A stretch of 64,000 nt of DNA, taken from the NCBI RefSeq assembly GCF_006716485.1, contig NZ_VFPD01000001.1:2586008-2650007 (forward strand), read 5' to 3'. The translations under genes and the position numbers were made by a program. Positions within the stretch are counted from its first letter, which is position 1, and every line of letters begins with the position of its first letter. Shown piece by piece: positions 16,415 to 25,095 of this stretch. The DNA comes from Chryseobacterium aquifrigidense (GTDB lineage Bacteria; Bacteroidota; Bacteroidia; Flavobacteriales; Weeksellaceae). Below the pieces are notes generated by a model. That model searched no databases, was not told the origin of the DNA, and saw nothing but the letters and a program-made list of their open reading frames with translations.

Positions 16415-16621
16415 ATGAAATTATTTGGAAAAAATCATATGATCATTCTAGTGATCACTTTTGTGATCCTTTTTTTAATGAATTATATCGGGAATGATCT
16501 GCCTGATAAATTACAGAGAGCTTTAATGACGGCTTTTGCTGGAGTTGTTGGACTGACTGTGGGACTTTTTATATTAAATAAGGGCAAAAATGATAAAAAT
16601 CCGCCCCAGAATTTTGATTAA
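16415..16621 (+). CDS. Small two-TM membrane protein
   Basis: 68 aa with two hydrophobic segments, about residues 8-25 (MIILVITFVILFLMNY) and 38-55 (AFAGVVGLTVGLFILN), and a short charged Lys/Asn-rich tail. No family recognised. It starts 4 bp after the DUF3575 gene and its stop abuts the stop of namZ on the opposite strand (16621/16622), so it is a real third gene in the operon judged by spacing and composition. It probably sits in the inner membrane. Confidence 0.65.
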   Translation: MKLFGKNHMIILVITFVILFLMNYIGNDLPDKLQRALMTAFAGVVGLTVGLFILNKGKNDKNPPQNFD

Positions 16622-17818
16622 TTAATCTTTATACACCACATATCTGGTTCTGATCTTTTCAAAACTTTCCAGATCTTTTTTCCATGAAGCTTTAATCTCC
16701 GGAATTGATTTTCCTGCGATAATCTGTTTTCTCAATTCATCAGTTCCGGATAAGGTATCAAACCATAAATTTTTCAGGAAGAAATCCTGCTGAGGGTTTT
16801 TATAATTCCGATAGGCTTTGATTACCCATTCAAGATTCAATTCTCTTAGATCTCTAGGGTAATTGGAAAGATTTTCACCATAGCATAATTTTCCATTCAG
16901 GAATGGATCTTTAGCTCCATAGCTTGGTTTTGGCGTAAACTGATAAGGAAGGTTTTCCGTCCATGGAGAACCATAAATCTGAAAAGGAAGGTCTGTTCCT
17001 CTTCCCACGGAAACCTGAGTACCTTCAAAGAAGCAAAGGCTCGGATATAAATTAATGGCTTTATCATTGGGTAAATTAGGAGAAGGTTTATCAAGCATCG
17101 GATAACGCTGCTTTTTATGATAATTCTTCATCGGAACAAGCGTATATTCAGCCTGAACCTGATTCTTCAGCCATTTTTCACCGTTAACCATTTTTCCATA
17201 TTCTCCTATCGTAAGCCCGTAAACAACGGGAACTTCATGCATTCCTACAAAACTTGTCCATTTTTTTCTCAATACAGGGCCGTCTGTGTATCCGTCATGA
17301 GGATTGGGACGATCCAATACCATGATTTCCACATTGTTTTCAGCGCCTGCTTCCATCAGATAAGACAAAGTGGATATATAAGTATAAAACCTAACGCCCA
17401 CATCCTGAATATCAAAAACAACGATATCAATTCCGGAAAGCTGTTCCGGTTTTGGCTTTTTATTATTGCCATATAGAGAAACAATGGGAATACCTGTCTT
17501 TACATCTACTCCGTTTTTCACTTTTGCACCCGCATCAGCATCCCCTCTGAAACCATGTTCGGGAGCAAAAATGGACTTGATTTTAATCCCGTTTTTAACC
17601 AGAAAATCAACAAGGTGGGTTTTATCACTCATTAAACCTGTCTGATTGGTTACCACGCCTATTGTTTTATTTTTTAACAGCGGCAGGTAGATTTCAGGCT
17701 GATCGGCACCCGTTTTAAAATCCGGTTGAACTTGAGTCTGAGAATAATATTGATTGAATACTCCTAAAAAAATTAGGCAAATCAGAAGTAAATTTTTAAT
17801 TTTGAAATCTAAATTCAT
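16622..17818 (-). CDS. namZ: NamZ-type exo-beta-N-acetylmuramidase (DUF1343)
   Basis: 398 aa from the ATG at 17818, chosen because it gives the signal peptide KNLLLICLIFLGVFNQYYSQ; a longer frame to 18052 runs into the divergent permease gene. DUF1343/GH171 signatures are visible: GVVTNQTGLMSDKTHLVDFL, IFAPEHGFRGDADAGA, DIVVFDIQDVGVRFYTYIST, MVLDRPNPHDG and FFEGTQVSVGRGTD. Family members remove terminal N-acetylmuramic acid from peptidoglycan fragments in the periplasm, which in Bacteroidota supports muropeptide salvage. Its start codon lies 4 bp from the likely start of the divergent permease gene. Confidence 0.9.
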   Translation of the reverse strand: MNLDFKIKNLLLICLIFLGVFNQYYSQTQVQPDFKTGADQPEIYLPLLKNKTIGVVTNQTGLMSDKTHLVDFLVKNGIKIKSIFAPEHGFRGDADAGAKVKNGVDVKTGIPIVSLYGNNKKPKPEQLSGIDIVVFDIQDVGVRFYTYISTLSYLMEAGAENNVEIMVLDRPNPHDGYTDGPVLRKKWTSFVGMHEVPVVYGLTIGEYGKMVNGEKWLKNQVQAEYTLVPMKNYHKKQRYPMLDKPSPNLPNDKAINLYPSLCFFEGTQVSVGRGTDLPFQIYGSPWTENLPYQFTPKPSYGAKDPFLNGKLCYGENLSNYPRDLRELNLEWVIKAYRNYKNPQQDFFLKNLWFDTLSGTDELRKQIIAGKSIPEIKASWKKDLESFEKIRTRYVVYKD

Positions 17819-17822
17819 AAGC

Positions 17823-19052
17823 TTGAAATTTCCTTTATATTTCTCTAGAAAAATAGCATTTTCCAAAGATAACAAAAATAACCTTTCAAGGGTTATCATC
17901 TTCATTGGCAGGCTTTCCGTAGCATTGGGAATTATCGTTTCCCTGATTACCGTAGCCACCGGTTTTGGTTCAAAAAAAGCTATCAAAGAAAGGCTGGCCG
18001 ATTTCAGCGGACATATTACAGTAAGATCCACGCGATCCAATTCTTCGTACAATACTTCTGTACTGGATAATCAGGGACTGAATATTGCCAAAATAAAAGA
18101 GCTTCCCGATGTGGAAAGCACTCAAAAATATGTGACGGTCACCGGAATTATGCGTAATGAGCATAATTTTGCAGGCATTATATTTAAAGGAATAGGAAAA
18201 GATTTTGACAGTTTAAGATTCAAAAAATTCCTTATTGCCGGAACAACTCCAAAGGTAACAGAAAAGGGATTCAATAGTGATGTAGCCATTTCGCAGAAAG
18301 TAGCCAATGACCTTCATCTTAAATTGAACGACAGCATTGTAACCGTATTTTTAAAAGCTGATCAGAAACCGCTTTACCGTAAATTCAGAGTTATTGGAAT
18401 TTACAGAACCGATATCAAGCTCATTGACGAGCAATTTGTTATTGGCGGAATCAATCATGCCAGAAAAATTCAGGATATGAAACCTGATGAAATTGGCGGA
18501 ATCGATATTTTCCTGAAGAACGTGAATGATATCGACAAGGATTTTCCTGGTATTGAAAAACTGATCGGGTATAAAAACTATGCTGAAAAAGCGACAGAAA
18601 AATTCCCGCAGATTACAGACTGGATCAGTATTTTTGATACCAATATTGCTTTAATCATCATCATCATGCTGATTGTAGTGGTTATCAATATCATTATGGT
18701 TCTTCTGATCCTTATTATTGAACGAACCAATTCTATCGGTCTTCTTAAAACATTAGGCGCAAGCAATTCACAGATAAGAGCCACTTTCATCAATTATACC
18801 CTGATTATTATGATTCCGGGACTTTTGTATGGAAACGCTATCGGACTGGGATTGATTTTAATCCAGAAATTCTTTGGAATCATCAAGCTTAATCCTGAAA
18901 ATTACTACGTAAGCACTGTTCCGGTTGATCTTAATCCGATTGCCATTATCTCCATATCAGTAGGAATTCTTATTATCTCAGGACTGGCGCTGATTATTCC
19001 GAGCTACCTGATCAGTAAAATTTCTCCGGTGAAGGCGATTAAGTACAACTAA
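17823..19052 (+). CDS. FtsX/LolE-like ABC transporter permease
   Basis: About 409 aa. TM1 is near residues 25-50 (IFIGRLSVALGIIVSLITVA), then a MacB-type periplasmic domain to about 270. Three TM helices follow, including ALIIIIMLIVVVINIIMVLL and the SIGLLKTLGASNSQIRATF coupling region, ending AIKYN. This is the LolC/LolE-like lipoprotein-releasing permease family. No ATPase gene is adjacent. No ATG is available at the right place: the frame begins with TTG at 17823, giving KFPLYFSRKIAFSKDN, the normal N terminus; the upstream part overlaps namZ antisense. If TTG 17823 is right, the two divergent start codons are 4 bp apart. Confidence 0.85.
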   Translation: MKFPLYFSRKIAFSKDNKNNLSRVIIFIGRLSVALGIIVSLITVATGFGSKKAIKERLADFSGHITVRSTRSNSSYNTSVLDNQGLNIAKIKELPDVESTQKYVTVTGIMRNEHNFAGIIFKGIGKDFDSLRFKKFLIAGTTPKVTEKGFNSDVAISQKVANDLHLKLNDSIVTVFLKADQKPLYRKFRVIGIYRTDIKLIDEQFVIGGINHARKIQDMKPDEIGGIDIFLKNVNDIDKDFPGIEKLIGYKNYAEKATEKFPQITDWISIFDTNIALIIIIMLIVVVINIIMVLLILIIERTNSIGLLKTLGASNSQIRATFINYTLIIMIPGLLYGNAIGLGLILIQKFFGIIKLNPENYYVSTVPVDLNPIAIISISVGILIISGLALIIPSYLISKISPVKAIKYN

Positions 19053-19055
19053 CAT

Positions 19056-19111
19056 GATAATTGATAATTGATAATTGATAATTGATAATTGATAATTGAT
19101 AATTGATAATT
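19056..19111. repeat. AT-rich heptamer repeat, 8 x GATAATT
   Basis: Eight perfect tandem copies of the 7-bp unit GATAATT fill 56 bp directly after the permease stop. The repeat is 86% AT and lies 35 bp from the cluster of DnaA boxes, so it could act as an easily melted element. Similar 7-bp-period repeats of other sequence occur at 52517-52551 and 61258-61300. Confidence 0.95.
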
Positions 19112-19146
19112 GAAAGTTATCGATTGTCTTTCAATTGGCTTCAGTG

Positions 19147-19177
19147 TTATCCACAACTTATCCACATGTTATCCACA
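19147..19177 (+). other. Three perfect DnaA boxes, candidate oriC or DnaA-binding site
   Basis: TTATCCACA, the perfect DnaA-box 9-mer, occurs at 19147-19155, 19158-19166 and 19169-19177. All three are on the same strand with 11-bp centre-to-centre spacing, about one helical turn. With the AT-rich 8x7-bp repeat 35 bp away, this resembles an origin: DnaA array next to an unwinding element. The array also abuts the promoter of the cysteine synthase gene, so DnaA control of that gene or a DnaA-titration site are alternatives. Gene orientation to the right is not that of a typical leading strand, which weakens the oriC reading. Confidence 0.6.
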
Positions 19178-19199
19178 GCGCAGATAATTTTAAAAGCCT

Positions 19200-19207
19200 T
19201 ATCTTTG
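19200..19207 (+). promoter_or_regulatory. -7 element of the cysteine/cystathionine synthase gene
   Basis: TATCTTTG fits TAnnTTTG, 19 bp upstream of the ATG at 19227. There is no TTG about 20 bp upstream; the third DnaA box (19169-19177) ends where the -33 element would lie. Confidence 0.55.
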
Positions 19208-19226
19208 TGCCGCTTATAAAACATTT

Positions 19227-20219
19227 ATGAAATACGCAAAAAATATCCTTGAAACGATAGGTAACACACCGCTGGTAAAGCTTAACAAAGTATTAGGTGA
19301 AGATTTTCCGGCATTAGTATTAGCAAAAGTAGAGACCTTCAATCCCGGAAACTCAGTAAAGGACAGAATGGCTCTTAAAATGATAGAAGATGCTGAAAAA
19401 GACGGCAGATTAAAACCTGGAGGAACCATTATCGAAGGAACTTCCGGAAATACAGGAATGGGACTGGCTTTGGCTGCCATCATCAAAGGGTACAAATGTA
19501 TCTTTGTGACCAATTCAAAACAGTCTAAAGAAAAATGTGACATTCTTCGTGCTGTAGGTGCAGAAGTAATTGTTTGCCCTACTGACGTAAAACCTACCGA
19601 CCCACGTTCTTATTATTCAGTTTCCAAAAGACTGGCAAAAGAGACGGAAAACGGATGGTATGTCAACCAATATGATAACTTATCCAACAGAGCTGCTCAT
19701 TATGAATCTACCGCTCCGGAGATCTGGGAACAGACAGAAGGAAAACTGACTCATTTTGTGGTAGGAGCCGGAACAGGAGGTACAATCACCGGGTGCGGAA
19801 CTTTCTTCAAAGAAAAAAATTCAGATATTAAAGTAATCGGAGTGGATACTTACGGTTCTATTCTTAAAGAGTTCCACGAAACAGGTGAACTGCATTATGA
19901 CCACGCTTATACATACATTACAGAAGGAATCGGGGAAGATATTATTCCTGAAAACTATAACATGTCTGTAATTGATCACTTTGAGAAAGTAACCGATAAA
20001 GATGGTGCTATCTATGCAAGAAAACTTGCGAAGGAAGAAGGTATTTTCTGTGGATATTCTGCAGGAAGCGCTATTGCCTCTTTAATTCAGATGAAAGATC
20101 AGTTCACGAAAGATGATGTAATTGTAGTTTTACTTCATGACCATGGTTCAAGATATGTAGGAAAAATCTACAATGACGAGTGGATGAAGGAAATGGGATG
20201 GCTGGAAGAAAGCAAATAA
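19227..20219 (+). CDS. PLP-dependent cysteine synthase / cystathionine beta-synthase family protein
   Basis: 330 aa, fold-type II PLP enzyme of sulfur amino-acid metabolism. The PLP lysine is Lys45 in NPGNSVKDRMAL, the substrate-carboxylate loop EGTSGNTGMGLA is near 70-81, and the phosphate-binding GAGTGGTITG near 183-192. The C-terminal GIFCGYSAGSA completes the pattern. The sequence (IGNTPLVKLNKV, YVNQYDNLSNRAAHYEST, EGIGEDIIPENYN) is closer to the cystathionine beta-synthase catalytic core than to E. coli CysK, but the CBS regulatory domain is missing. Without a search I cannot choose between O-acetylserine sulfhydrylase and cystathionine beta-synthase. The gene is monocistronic and ends at a bidirectional terminator. 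Confidence 0.88.
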   Translation: MKYAKNILETIGNTPLVKLNKVLGEDFPALVLAKVETFNPGNSVKDRMALKMIEDAEKDGRLKPGGTIIEGTSGNTGMGLALAAIIKGYKCIFVTNSKQSKEKCDILRAVGAEVIVCPTDVKPTDPRSYYSVSKRLAKETENGWYVNQYDNLSNRAAHYESTAPEIWEQTEGKLTHFVVGAGTGGTITGCGTFFKEKNSDIKVIGVDTYGSILKEFHETGELHYDHAYTYITEGIGEDIIPENYNMSVIDHFEKVTDKDGAIYARKLAKEEGIFCGYSAGSAIASLIQMKDQFTKDDVIVVLLHDHGSRYVGKIYNDEWMKEMGWLEESK

Positions 20220-20240
20220 GCTAACTTATAAATCATAAAA

Positions 20241-20270
20241 AACGGAGCAAAATAATTTTGCTCCGTTTTT
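20241..20270. terminator. Bidirectional terminator
   Basis: AACGGAGCAAAA and TTTTGCTCCGTT pair around a short loop, with T-run on the plus side and A-run on the other. It serves the convergent cysteine synthase (plus) and YcxB-like (minus) genes. Confidence 0.9.
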
Positions 20271-20277
20271 GTTTTTA

Positions 20278-20808
20278 TCAGCTGATGTTCACTTTCTCTT
20301 TTAAGGTATTCTTTAGAAAACTGTATTGTTTCTCACTCATTGATTTTCTGGGAAACATATAGTTGTATTTTCCTTCAAGAGAAATAAATTCATGAGTACT
20401 ATCAAAATACTCAAAATCTTTCCAGTCACTGGTTTCCTTTTCACCATCGATATTTACTGTGAAAAAGTTATTATCCAATCTTATTTCGTATACTTTACAT
20501 CTTTCAAGCGTGCTTAGATAATGATTTACCTGTTTTTTCCATCTTGAAACTTTATTAACGCTTACGGATAAAAAAACCGCACAAAGCAAAAATATAAAGC
20601 TTAAAAAATATAGAATCCCCTTACTTTCTTTGCTCAGTTGATCTTTCAAAAGAAAAACGACGAAAACAACTACGGCTGCTGCAATGGTGGCAATGGTTTT
20701 ACTTTTTGTAGTGGGTGAAAAAAGCAGACTTCCCTGATTACCGCTAAAATAAATATCTTCAAAAATCTTCCTGTCAGGTTTTAGTGTAATCACCTTTTCT
20801 TCATTCAT
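20278..20808 (-). CDS. YcxB-like membrane protein
   Basis: 176 aa. Two adjacent TM helices lie at about 38-54 (ATIAAAVVVFVVFLL) and 65-83 (YFLSFIFLLCAVFLSVSV). A soluble C-terminal domain follows: YEIRLDNNFFTV, SDWKDFEYFDSTHEFISL and FPRKSMSEKQYSFLK, the typical YcxB pattern with its conserved (F/I)P-K-F-like motif. The function of the family is unknown. It stands alone in front of the terminator shared with the cysteine synthase gene, 38 bp downstream of cbpM. It could equally be described only as a two-TM hypothetical protein. Confidence 0.6.
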   Translation of the reverse strand: MNEEKVITLKPDRKIFEDIYFSGNQGSLLFSPTTKSKTIATIAAAVVVFVVFLLKDQLSKESKGILYFLSFIFLLCAVFLSVSVNKVSRWKKQVNHYLSTLERCKVYEIRLDNNFFTVNIDGEKETSDWKDFEYFDSTHEFISLEGKYNYMFPRKSMSEKQYSFLKNTLKEKVNIS

Positions 20809-20845
20809 AATTATAGAGTTTGCTTTAAAAAGCTACAAAACTAAA

Positions 20846-21148
20846 CTAAATATCTTCATATTGATCACTTATTGCAGAAAGTTTGTTCATCAGTTCTCTG
20901 TTTCTGCGGTTCAGTGCATCCAGCTTTTTCAGCATATTATGAATGACTTCAAGACCCGGCAGATTAATTTCGAGATCATAATGCCAGTTGGCAAATTTTT
21001 CCAGAGCGGGCAGATCTTCATACATCAGGTAATGAATATTGTTTTCAATCTGAATATTCAGCAGCCCATAGTCTACAAGCTCATCAAAAAAAGTAATTTC
21101 TATATTATAGATTTTTACGAGTTCTTCCCGTGATATTCTTTCACTCAT
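20846..21148 (-). CDS. cbpM: Chaperone modulator CbpM-like protein
   Basis: 100 aa. An N-terminal MerR-like helical region (ISREELVKIYNIEITFFDEL, VDYGLLNI, YLMYEDLPALEKFANWHYDL) is followed by a long helix with coiled-coil character (MLKKLDALNRRNRELMNKLS). This is the CbpM pattern; CbpM binds the J domain of CbpA and inhibits its co-chaperone and DNA-binding activity. The gene follows the cbpA-like gene by 3 bp on the same strand, the canonical cbpAM arrangement, which supports the call more than the sequence alone. Confidence 0.88.
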   Translation of the reverse strand: MSERISREELVKIYNIEITFFDELVDYGLLNIQIENNIHYLMYEDLPALEKFANWHYDLEINLPGLEVIHNMLKKLDALNRRNRELMNKLSAISDQYEDI

Positions 21149-21151
21149 AGC

Positions 21152-22066
21152 TTAGGAATTTTTTAGTTGTTCAAAAAGTTCTTTCTGCTTTTCGGTAAGG
21201 TTGGTTGGCAGTTTCACTTCATAGGTTACAAAAAGATCACCGTGTTCTCCTGCTTTTTTATAGACAGGAAAACCTTTTCCTTTGAGCCTTACCGTCATTC
21301 CGGTTTGGGTTTCCGGTTTCACTTTAAGGTTTACGCTTCCGTTTAGAGTTTGTACTTTTACTTCTCCGCCCAGAACGGCAGTGTACAGATCGATAGTAAC
21401 TTTGGTTTTCAGATCATCACCGATTCTTTCAAAATCCGGATCTGCCGGGATATTGAAGGTAATGTATAAATCTCCGTTTGGTCCGCCGTTTACACCGGGA
21501 TTTCCATGTCCTTTTAACTTGATCTGCTGCCCGTCGTACACCCCTGCAGGAATGGTGATTCTTACTTTTTTACCATTGATTTCAAAAGTTTGCGGATGAG
21601 TGGTTGCGGCATCTCTTAAATTGAGATTCAATTCGGCAGTGATATCCTGCCCTTTGAACTTGCCGGAAGCTCTTCCTCTGGAACTTCTGCCAAATCCACC
21701 AGCTGCTCCGCCAAACATATCCTGGAAGAAATCGGAGAAATCTTCACCGCCACCAAAGTCTGCTCCGGAGTATCCTCCGTTATAACTTTGCTGCTGATAC
21801 TGTCTTTGCTGTTGCTGCTGGGCTTTTTCGTATTCTTCGCCGTGCTTCCAGTTTTCTCCGTATTTGTCGTATTTTGATCTGTTTTCCGGATTACTCAGCA
21901 CTTCATTAGCTTCATTCAGTTCTTTGAATTTCTTTTCTGCTTCTTTGTCTCCGGGATTGAGATCGGGATGATATTTTCTTGCCTGTTTCCGGTAAGCTTT
22001 TTTGATGTCATCCTGTGTTGCGTTTTTATCTACGCCTAAAATTTTATAGTAATCTATATAAGCCAT
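21152..22066 (-). CDS. cbpA: CbpA-like DnaJ co-chaperone (class B)
   Basis: 304 aa. A J domain (about 1-70) has the essential HPD in [19 protein letters not shown] Gln-rich then Gly/Phe-rich linker (about 80-130) follows, and then the two DnaJ C-terminal substrate-binding domains ([40 protein letters not shown]). No CxxCxGxG zinc fingers are present, so it is CbpA-like rather than DnaJ. It stimulates DnaK ATPase and in E. coli also binds curved DNA. It is translationally linked to cbpM. Minus strand TAAATTTG at 22083-22090 is a likely -7 element, 16 bp before the ATG. Confidence 0.93.
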   Translation of the reverse strand: MAYIDYYKILGVDKNATQDDIKKAYRKQARKYHPDLNPGDKEAEKKFKELNEANEVLSNPENRSKYDKYGENWKHGEEYEKAQQQQQRQYQQQSYNGGYSGADFGGGEDFSDFFQDMFGGAAGGFGRSSRGRASGKFKGQDITAELNLNLRDAATTHPQTFEINGKKVRITIPAGVYDGQQIKLKGHGNPGVNGGPNGDLYITFNIPADPDFERIGDDLKTKVTIDLYTAVLGGEVKVQTLNGSVNLKVKPETQTGMTVRLKGKGFPVYKKAGEHGDLFVTYEVKLPTNLTEKQKELFEQLKNS

Positions 22067-22159
22067 AGAAATGTGGTTTACCCAAATTTATGAATTTTAG
22101 GTCTGAAAATTGTATAACAGAATGTTAAAAATAAACCTATCTTTGATAAAAAGCTATAC

Positions 22160-23359
22160 ATGAAAGATGTATTGAAAAACTACTCCGGAATCATATTTTT
22201 ACTTTTAGGAATCACCATTGGAAGCATCATAGGAATTGTTGCTCCCGGTTTTGTGGAATATATAAAACCTTTGGGGGATATTTTTCTTAATCTTCTTTTC
22301 GTGAGTGTAGTTCCGCTGGTATTTTTTGCTGTTTCCAATTCTATTGCTTCTCTGGAGCAGCAGTCTAAATTCGGAAAGATCATCCTTGTGATGTCTCTTA
22401 CCTTTTTATTCTTTATTCTCACCGCCGCAGTGTTTACCATCTGTGCTGTATATCTTTTCCCGGTCTCGGGTGTCTCAGGAAGTTCCGAAATGATTACAGA
22501 AGCTGCCAATGAGGATACCTGGGGTAACAGAATTGTAAGTTTCTTTACGGTGGGTGAGTTTACAGAGCTTTTCTCAAGAAGGAATATGCTTGCTCTTCTG
22601 GTATTTGCTTTTCTGACAGGATTTGCAGCCAGAAAAACAGGAGAAAAGGGACAGCCTTTCAGGGTTTTTATTGCTTCGGGGTATGAAGTGATGAAAGAAC
22701 TTCTTTTGCTGGTTATGAAACTAGCACCCATTGGTCTGGGCGCTTATTTTGCCTATCAGGTTGCTACTTTAGGGCCGCAGCTTTTTGGATTTTATGCTAA
22801 ACCTTTAGGGTTATATTATATTGCTGGAGTTATTTATTTCCTTGTGTTCTTTTCTATCTATGCATTCATGGCCAATGGACAGAAAGGAGTTAAAAGCTTT
22901 TGGACAAATGCCATTTATCCTACTTTAACCGCAATAAGTACATGCAGCAGTTTTGCAACAATGCCGGCCAATTTACAGGCAGCTTCAAAAATAGGAATTC
23001 CGAATTCTATTGCCAATCTCGTGATTCCTATCGGGACAACACTGCATAAAAACGGGTCTTCTATGTCATCTATCATTAAGATTTATGTAGCCTTTTTAAT
23101 TATTGGAAGGGATTTTTTTGATCCTGCCAATCTGCTTTTAGCGTTGGGAATTACCGTTTTTGTGAGTATTGTAGCGGGTGGTATTCCTAACGGCGGGTAT
23201 ATTGGTGAGATGCTGATGATTTCTGTTTATAAACTGCCTCAGGAAGCGATTCCTGCGGTGATGATCATCGGAACTTTAGTAGATCCGTTGGCTACCGTTC
23301 TGAATGCTGTAGGAGATATTGTGGCAGCCATGTTTGTCAACCGGTTTGTAAAAGTCTGA
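22160..23359 (+). CDS. Dicarboxylate/amino acid:cation symporter (DAACS/SDF family)
   Basis: 399 aa with the eight-TM plus two-hairpin architecture of GltPh/DctA transporters. Visible markers are IKPLGDIFLNLLFVSVVPLV, the Ser-rich hairpin AISTCSSFATMPAN, NLVIPIGTTLHKNGSSMSSI and a final hairpin region GIPNGGYIGEM with DPLATVLNAVGDIVAA. Members move glutamate, aspartate or C4-dicarboxylates with Na+ or H+. The substrate cannot be told from sequence here. TATCTTTG at 22138-22145 is a plausible -7 element just before the ATG; the gene is divergent from cbpA and stands alone. Confidence 0.92.
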   Translation: MKDVLKNYSGIIFLLLGITIGSIIGIVAPGFVEYIKPLGDIFLNLLFVSVVPLVFFAVSNSIASLEQQSKFGKIILVMSLTFLFFILTAAVFTICAVYLFPVSGVSGSSEMITEAANEDTWGNRIVSFFTVGEFTELFSRRNMLALLVFAFLTGFAARKTGEKGQPFRVFIASGYEVMKELLLLVMKLAPIGLGAYFAYQVATLGPQLFGFYAKPLGLYYIAGVIYFLVFFSIYAFMANGQKGVKSFWTNAIYPTLTAISTCSSFATMPANLQAASKIGIPNSIANLVIPIGTTLHKNGSSMSSIIKIYVAFLIIGRDFFDPANLLLALGITVFVSIVAGGIPNGGYIGEMLMISVYKLPQEAIPAVMIIGTLVDPLATVLNAVGDIVAAMFVNRFVKV

Positions 23360-23379
23360 CTTGTTTTTGTTAAATCGCA

Positions 23380-23763
23380 CTATTCACTACGTTTTACCGT
23401 TTCCAGGTTTTCATATTCTTCAGGAGTGAAAAGTCTGTAATGAACTTTGAAGGTTTTTCCCAAAGGAGTTTCCAGGGAGAAACCGCCAGGTCCGAAACCG
23501 TCTGTAACATCAAGGGTAAAATGTGAATATTTCCAGTATTCAAAGAGGTCGCGGTCTATCCAGAACTCATGTCCGTTAATGGTTCCGATCATCGCATCGT
23601 TCATTCTGGGAAAAAAACCTCCTTTTTCAAAGCATTGGGGTTGAGTACCTTCACAACATCCACCTGCCTGGTAAAACATCAGAGGGCCATATTGTTCTTC
23701 CAGTTTCCGGATTACTTCAAGAGCTTCATCTGTAGCGGAAAGTCTTGATATTTTTGTTTCCAT
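23380..23763 (-). CDS. DUF779 protein of the alcohol/aldehyde module
   Basis: 127 aa, recognised as DUF779 by QYGPLMFYQAGGCCEGTQPQ, NGHEFWIDRDLFEYWKYSHF and DGFGPGGFSLETPLGKTFKV. A conserved CC pair and another Cys (PQCF) hint at metal or redox binding. Family function is not established, but it is repeatedly found next to aldehyde dehydrogenase genes, as here: the order on this strand is ALDH (25096-26625), ADH (23853-24887), DUF779. Confidence 0.88.
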   Translation of the reverse strand: METKISRLSATDEALEVIRKLEEQYGPLMFYQAGGCCEGTQPQCFEKGGFFPRMNDAMIGTINGHEFWIDRDLFEYWKYSHFTLDVTDGFGPGGFSLETPLGKTFKVHYRLFTPEEYENLETVKRSE

Positions 23764-23852
23764 TGTTTTTATTTTAGCTTAACATCTACCGTATATTGAT
23801 AAAAGATCCCGGTAAAATACATTCTAACCGGGATCAGCAACACATCATCAAA

Positions 23853-24887
23853 TTAATTTGAGCCAGCAATATCTAAAACGATTCTGCCGTCAATCTGTCC
23901 TTTTTTCATTTTATCGAATACATCATTGATATCTTCAAGTTTTGCTGAAGTGACTGTAGCTTTTACCAATCCTTCGTTGGCAAAATCCAATGCTTCCTGC
24001 AAGTCTTTTCTTGTTCCTACAATAGAACCTCTTACGGTGATTCTTTTCAGAACGGTTTCAAAAATAGGAAGTTCGAAAGATCCGGGAGGAAGCCCGTTCA
24101 GGGCAATTGTTCCTTTTCTTCTCAACACATCTATTCCCTGCTTGAAAGCAATAGGTGAAACTGCTGTAATCAAAGCGCCATGCATTCCGCCGACTTCTTT
24201 ATGTAAGTATTCTCCGGGATCAGTGTTTTTTGCATTCACTACCAGATCAGCTCCTAGTTTTTTCGCCAGTTCGAGCTTATCGTCTGCTACATCAATGGCT
24301 GCTACGTGCATTCCCATTGCTTTTGCATATTGAACAGCAACATGTCCCAGTCCTCCGATTCCTGAAATGGCAACCCATTCTCCTGGTTTTGTTTCTGTTT
24401 CTTTTAAACCTTTATAAACGGTTACTCCGGCACATAGAATTGGAGCAATTTCAAGAAAATTAACATCAGATTTCAAATGTCCCACATATCTTGAATCTGC
24501 AATGACGTATTCTGCAAAACCACCATCTACACTGTAGCCTCCATTTTTCTGGGCTTCACAAAGGGTTTCCCATCCTGTAATGCAGTAATCACAACATCCA
24601 CATGCACTGTACAGCCAGGGAACCCCTACCGCATCTCCTTCTTTCACAAAAGCTTCCGGTCCGCAGGCTACTACAATACCTACTCCTTCATGTCCTGGGA
24701 TAAGCGGCATCTTGGGTTTTGCAGGCCAGTCGCCATCTACAGCATGTAAATCTGTGTGGCAGACTCCACAGGCGATGACTTTAACCAGGACTTCATATCT
24801 TCCGGGTTCTCTTACAGGTACTTCTTCTATTTTCAGAGGCTGGCCGTAGCCCTGAACTACTGCCGCTTTCATTGTTTTTGGAATCAT
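23853..24887 (-). CDS. adhP: Zinc-dependent alcohol dehydrogenase (AdhP type)
   Basis: 344 aa, NAD-dependent oxidation of primary alcohols (or aldehyde reduction). The catalytic zinc site is in [15 protein letters not shown] and IPGHEGVG. The structural zinc lobe is [19 protein letters not shown] (four Cys). The Rossmann motif [17 protein letters not shown] lies near 175-191. The length and [20 protein letters not shown] resemble AdhP/AdhA ethanol dehydrogenases. It lies between the ALDH and DUF779 genes, separated from the ALDH by a GC-rich repeat (24960-25089). The product aldehyde would be oxidised by the neighbouring ALDH. Confidence 0.93.
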   Translation of the reverse strand: MIPKTMKAAVVQGYGQPLKIEEVPVREPGRYEVLVKVIACGVCHTDLHAVDGDWPAKPKMPLIPGHEGVGIVVACGPEAFVKEGDAVGVPWLYSACGCCDYCITGWETLCEAQKNGGYSVDGGFAEYVIADSRYVGHLKSDVNFLEIAPILCAGVTVYKGLKETETKPGEWVAISGIGGLGHVAVQYAKAMGMHVAAIDVADDKLELAKKLGADLVVNAKNTDPGEYLHKEVGGMHGALITAVSPIAFKQGIDVLRRKGTIALNGLPPGSFELPIFETVLKRITVRGSIVGTRKDLQEALDFANEGLVKATVTSAKLEDINDVFDKMKKGQIDGRIVLDIAGSN

Positions 24888-24959
24888 ATTTTATTTTTTG
24901 GATTGAGTTATTTTAAGTTATTAGTTTTTATCTCCGTTTCTGAACAGGTAATTTCCCTG

Positions 24960-25089
24960 CGTGAGGGATAGGAGGGGCGGCGAGGAACGAGCCGGTGCGG
25001 AATGCAATGGAGCACCGAAACGAAGTGCAGCCCTGGATAGCCCGACCGTTTTGCCCTGGATAAAGCCAAGGCAATCGGGCACGTCCTAA
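24960..25089. repeat. GC-rich intergenic element with hairpin
   Basis: About 130 bp of clearly higher GC content than both neighbours. It starts at GTGAGGGATAGGAGG and ends at CACGTCCTAA. GCCCGA...TTGCC pairs with GGCAATCGGGC around a GGATAAAGCC loop near 25038-25080. It has no open reading frame of note. From memory, near-identical elements are dispersed between genes in Chryseobacterium and relatives, but this cannot be verified here. It separates ADH from ALDH in the same-strand module. Confidence 0.6.
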
Positions 25090-25095
25090 ATAATA

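Noticed and set aside
17819..18052. N-terminal extension of namZ
   Set aside because: It is antisense to the permease coding region and precedes a clear signal peptide start at 17818.
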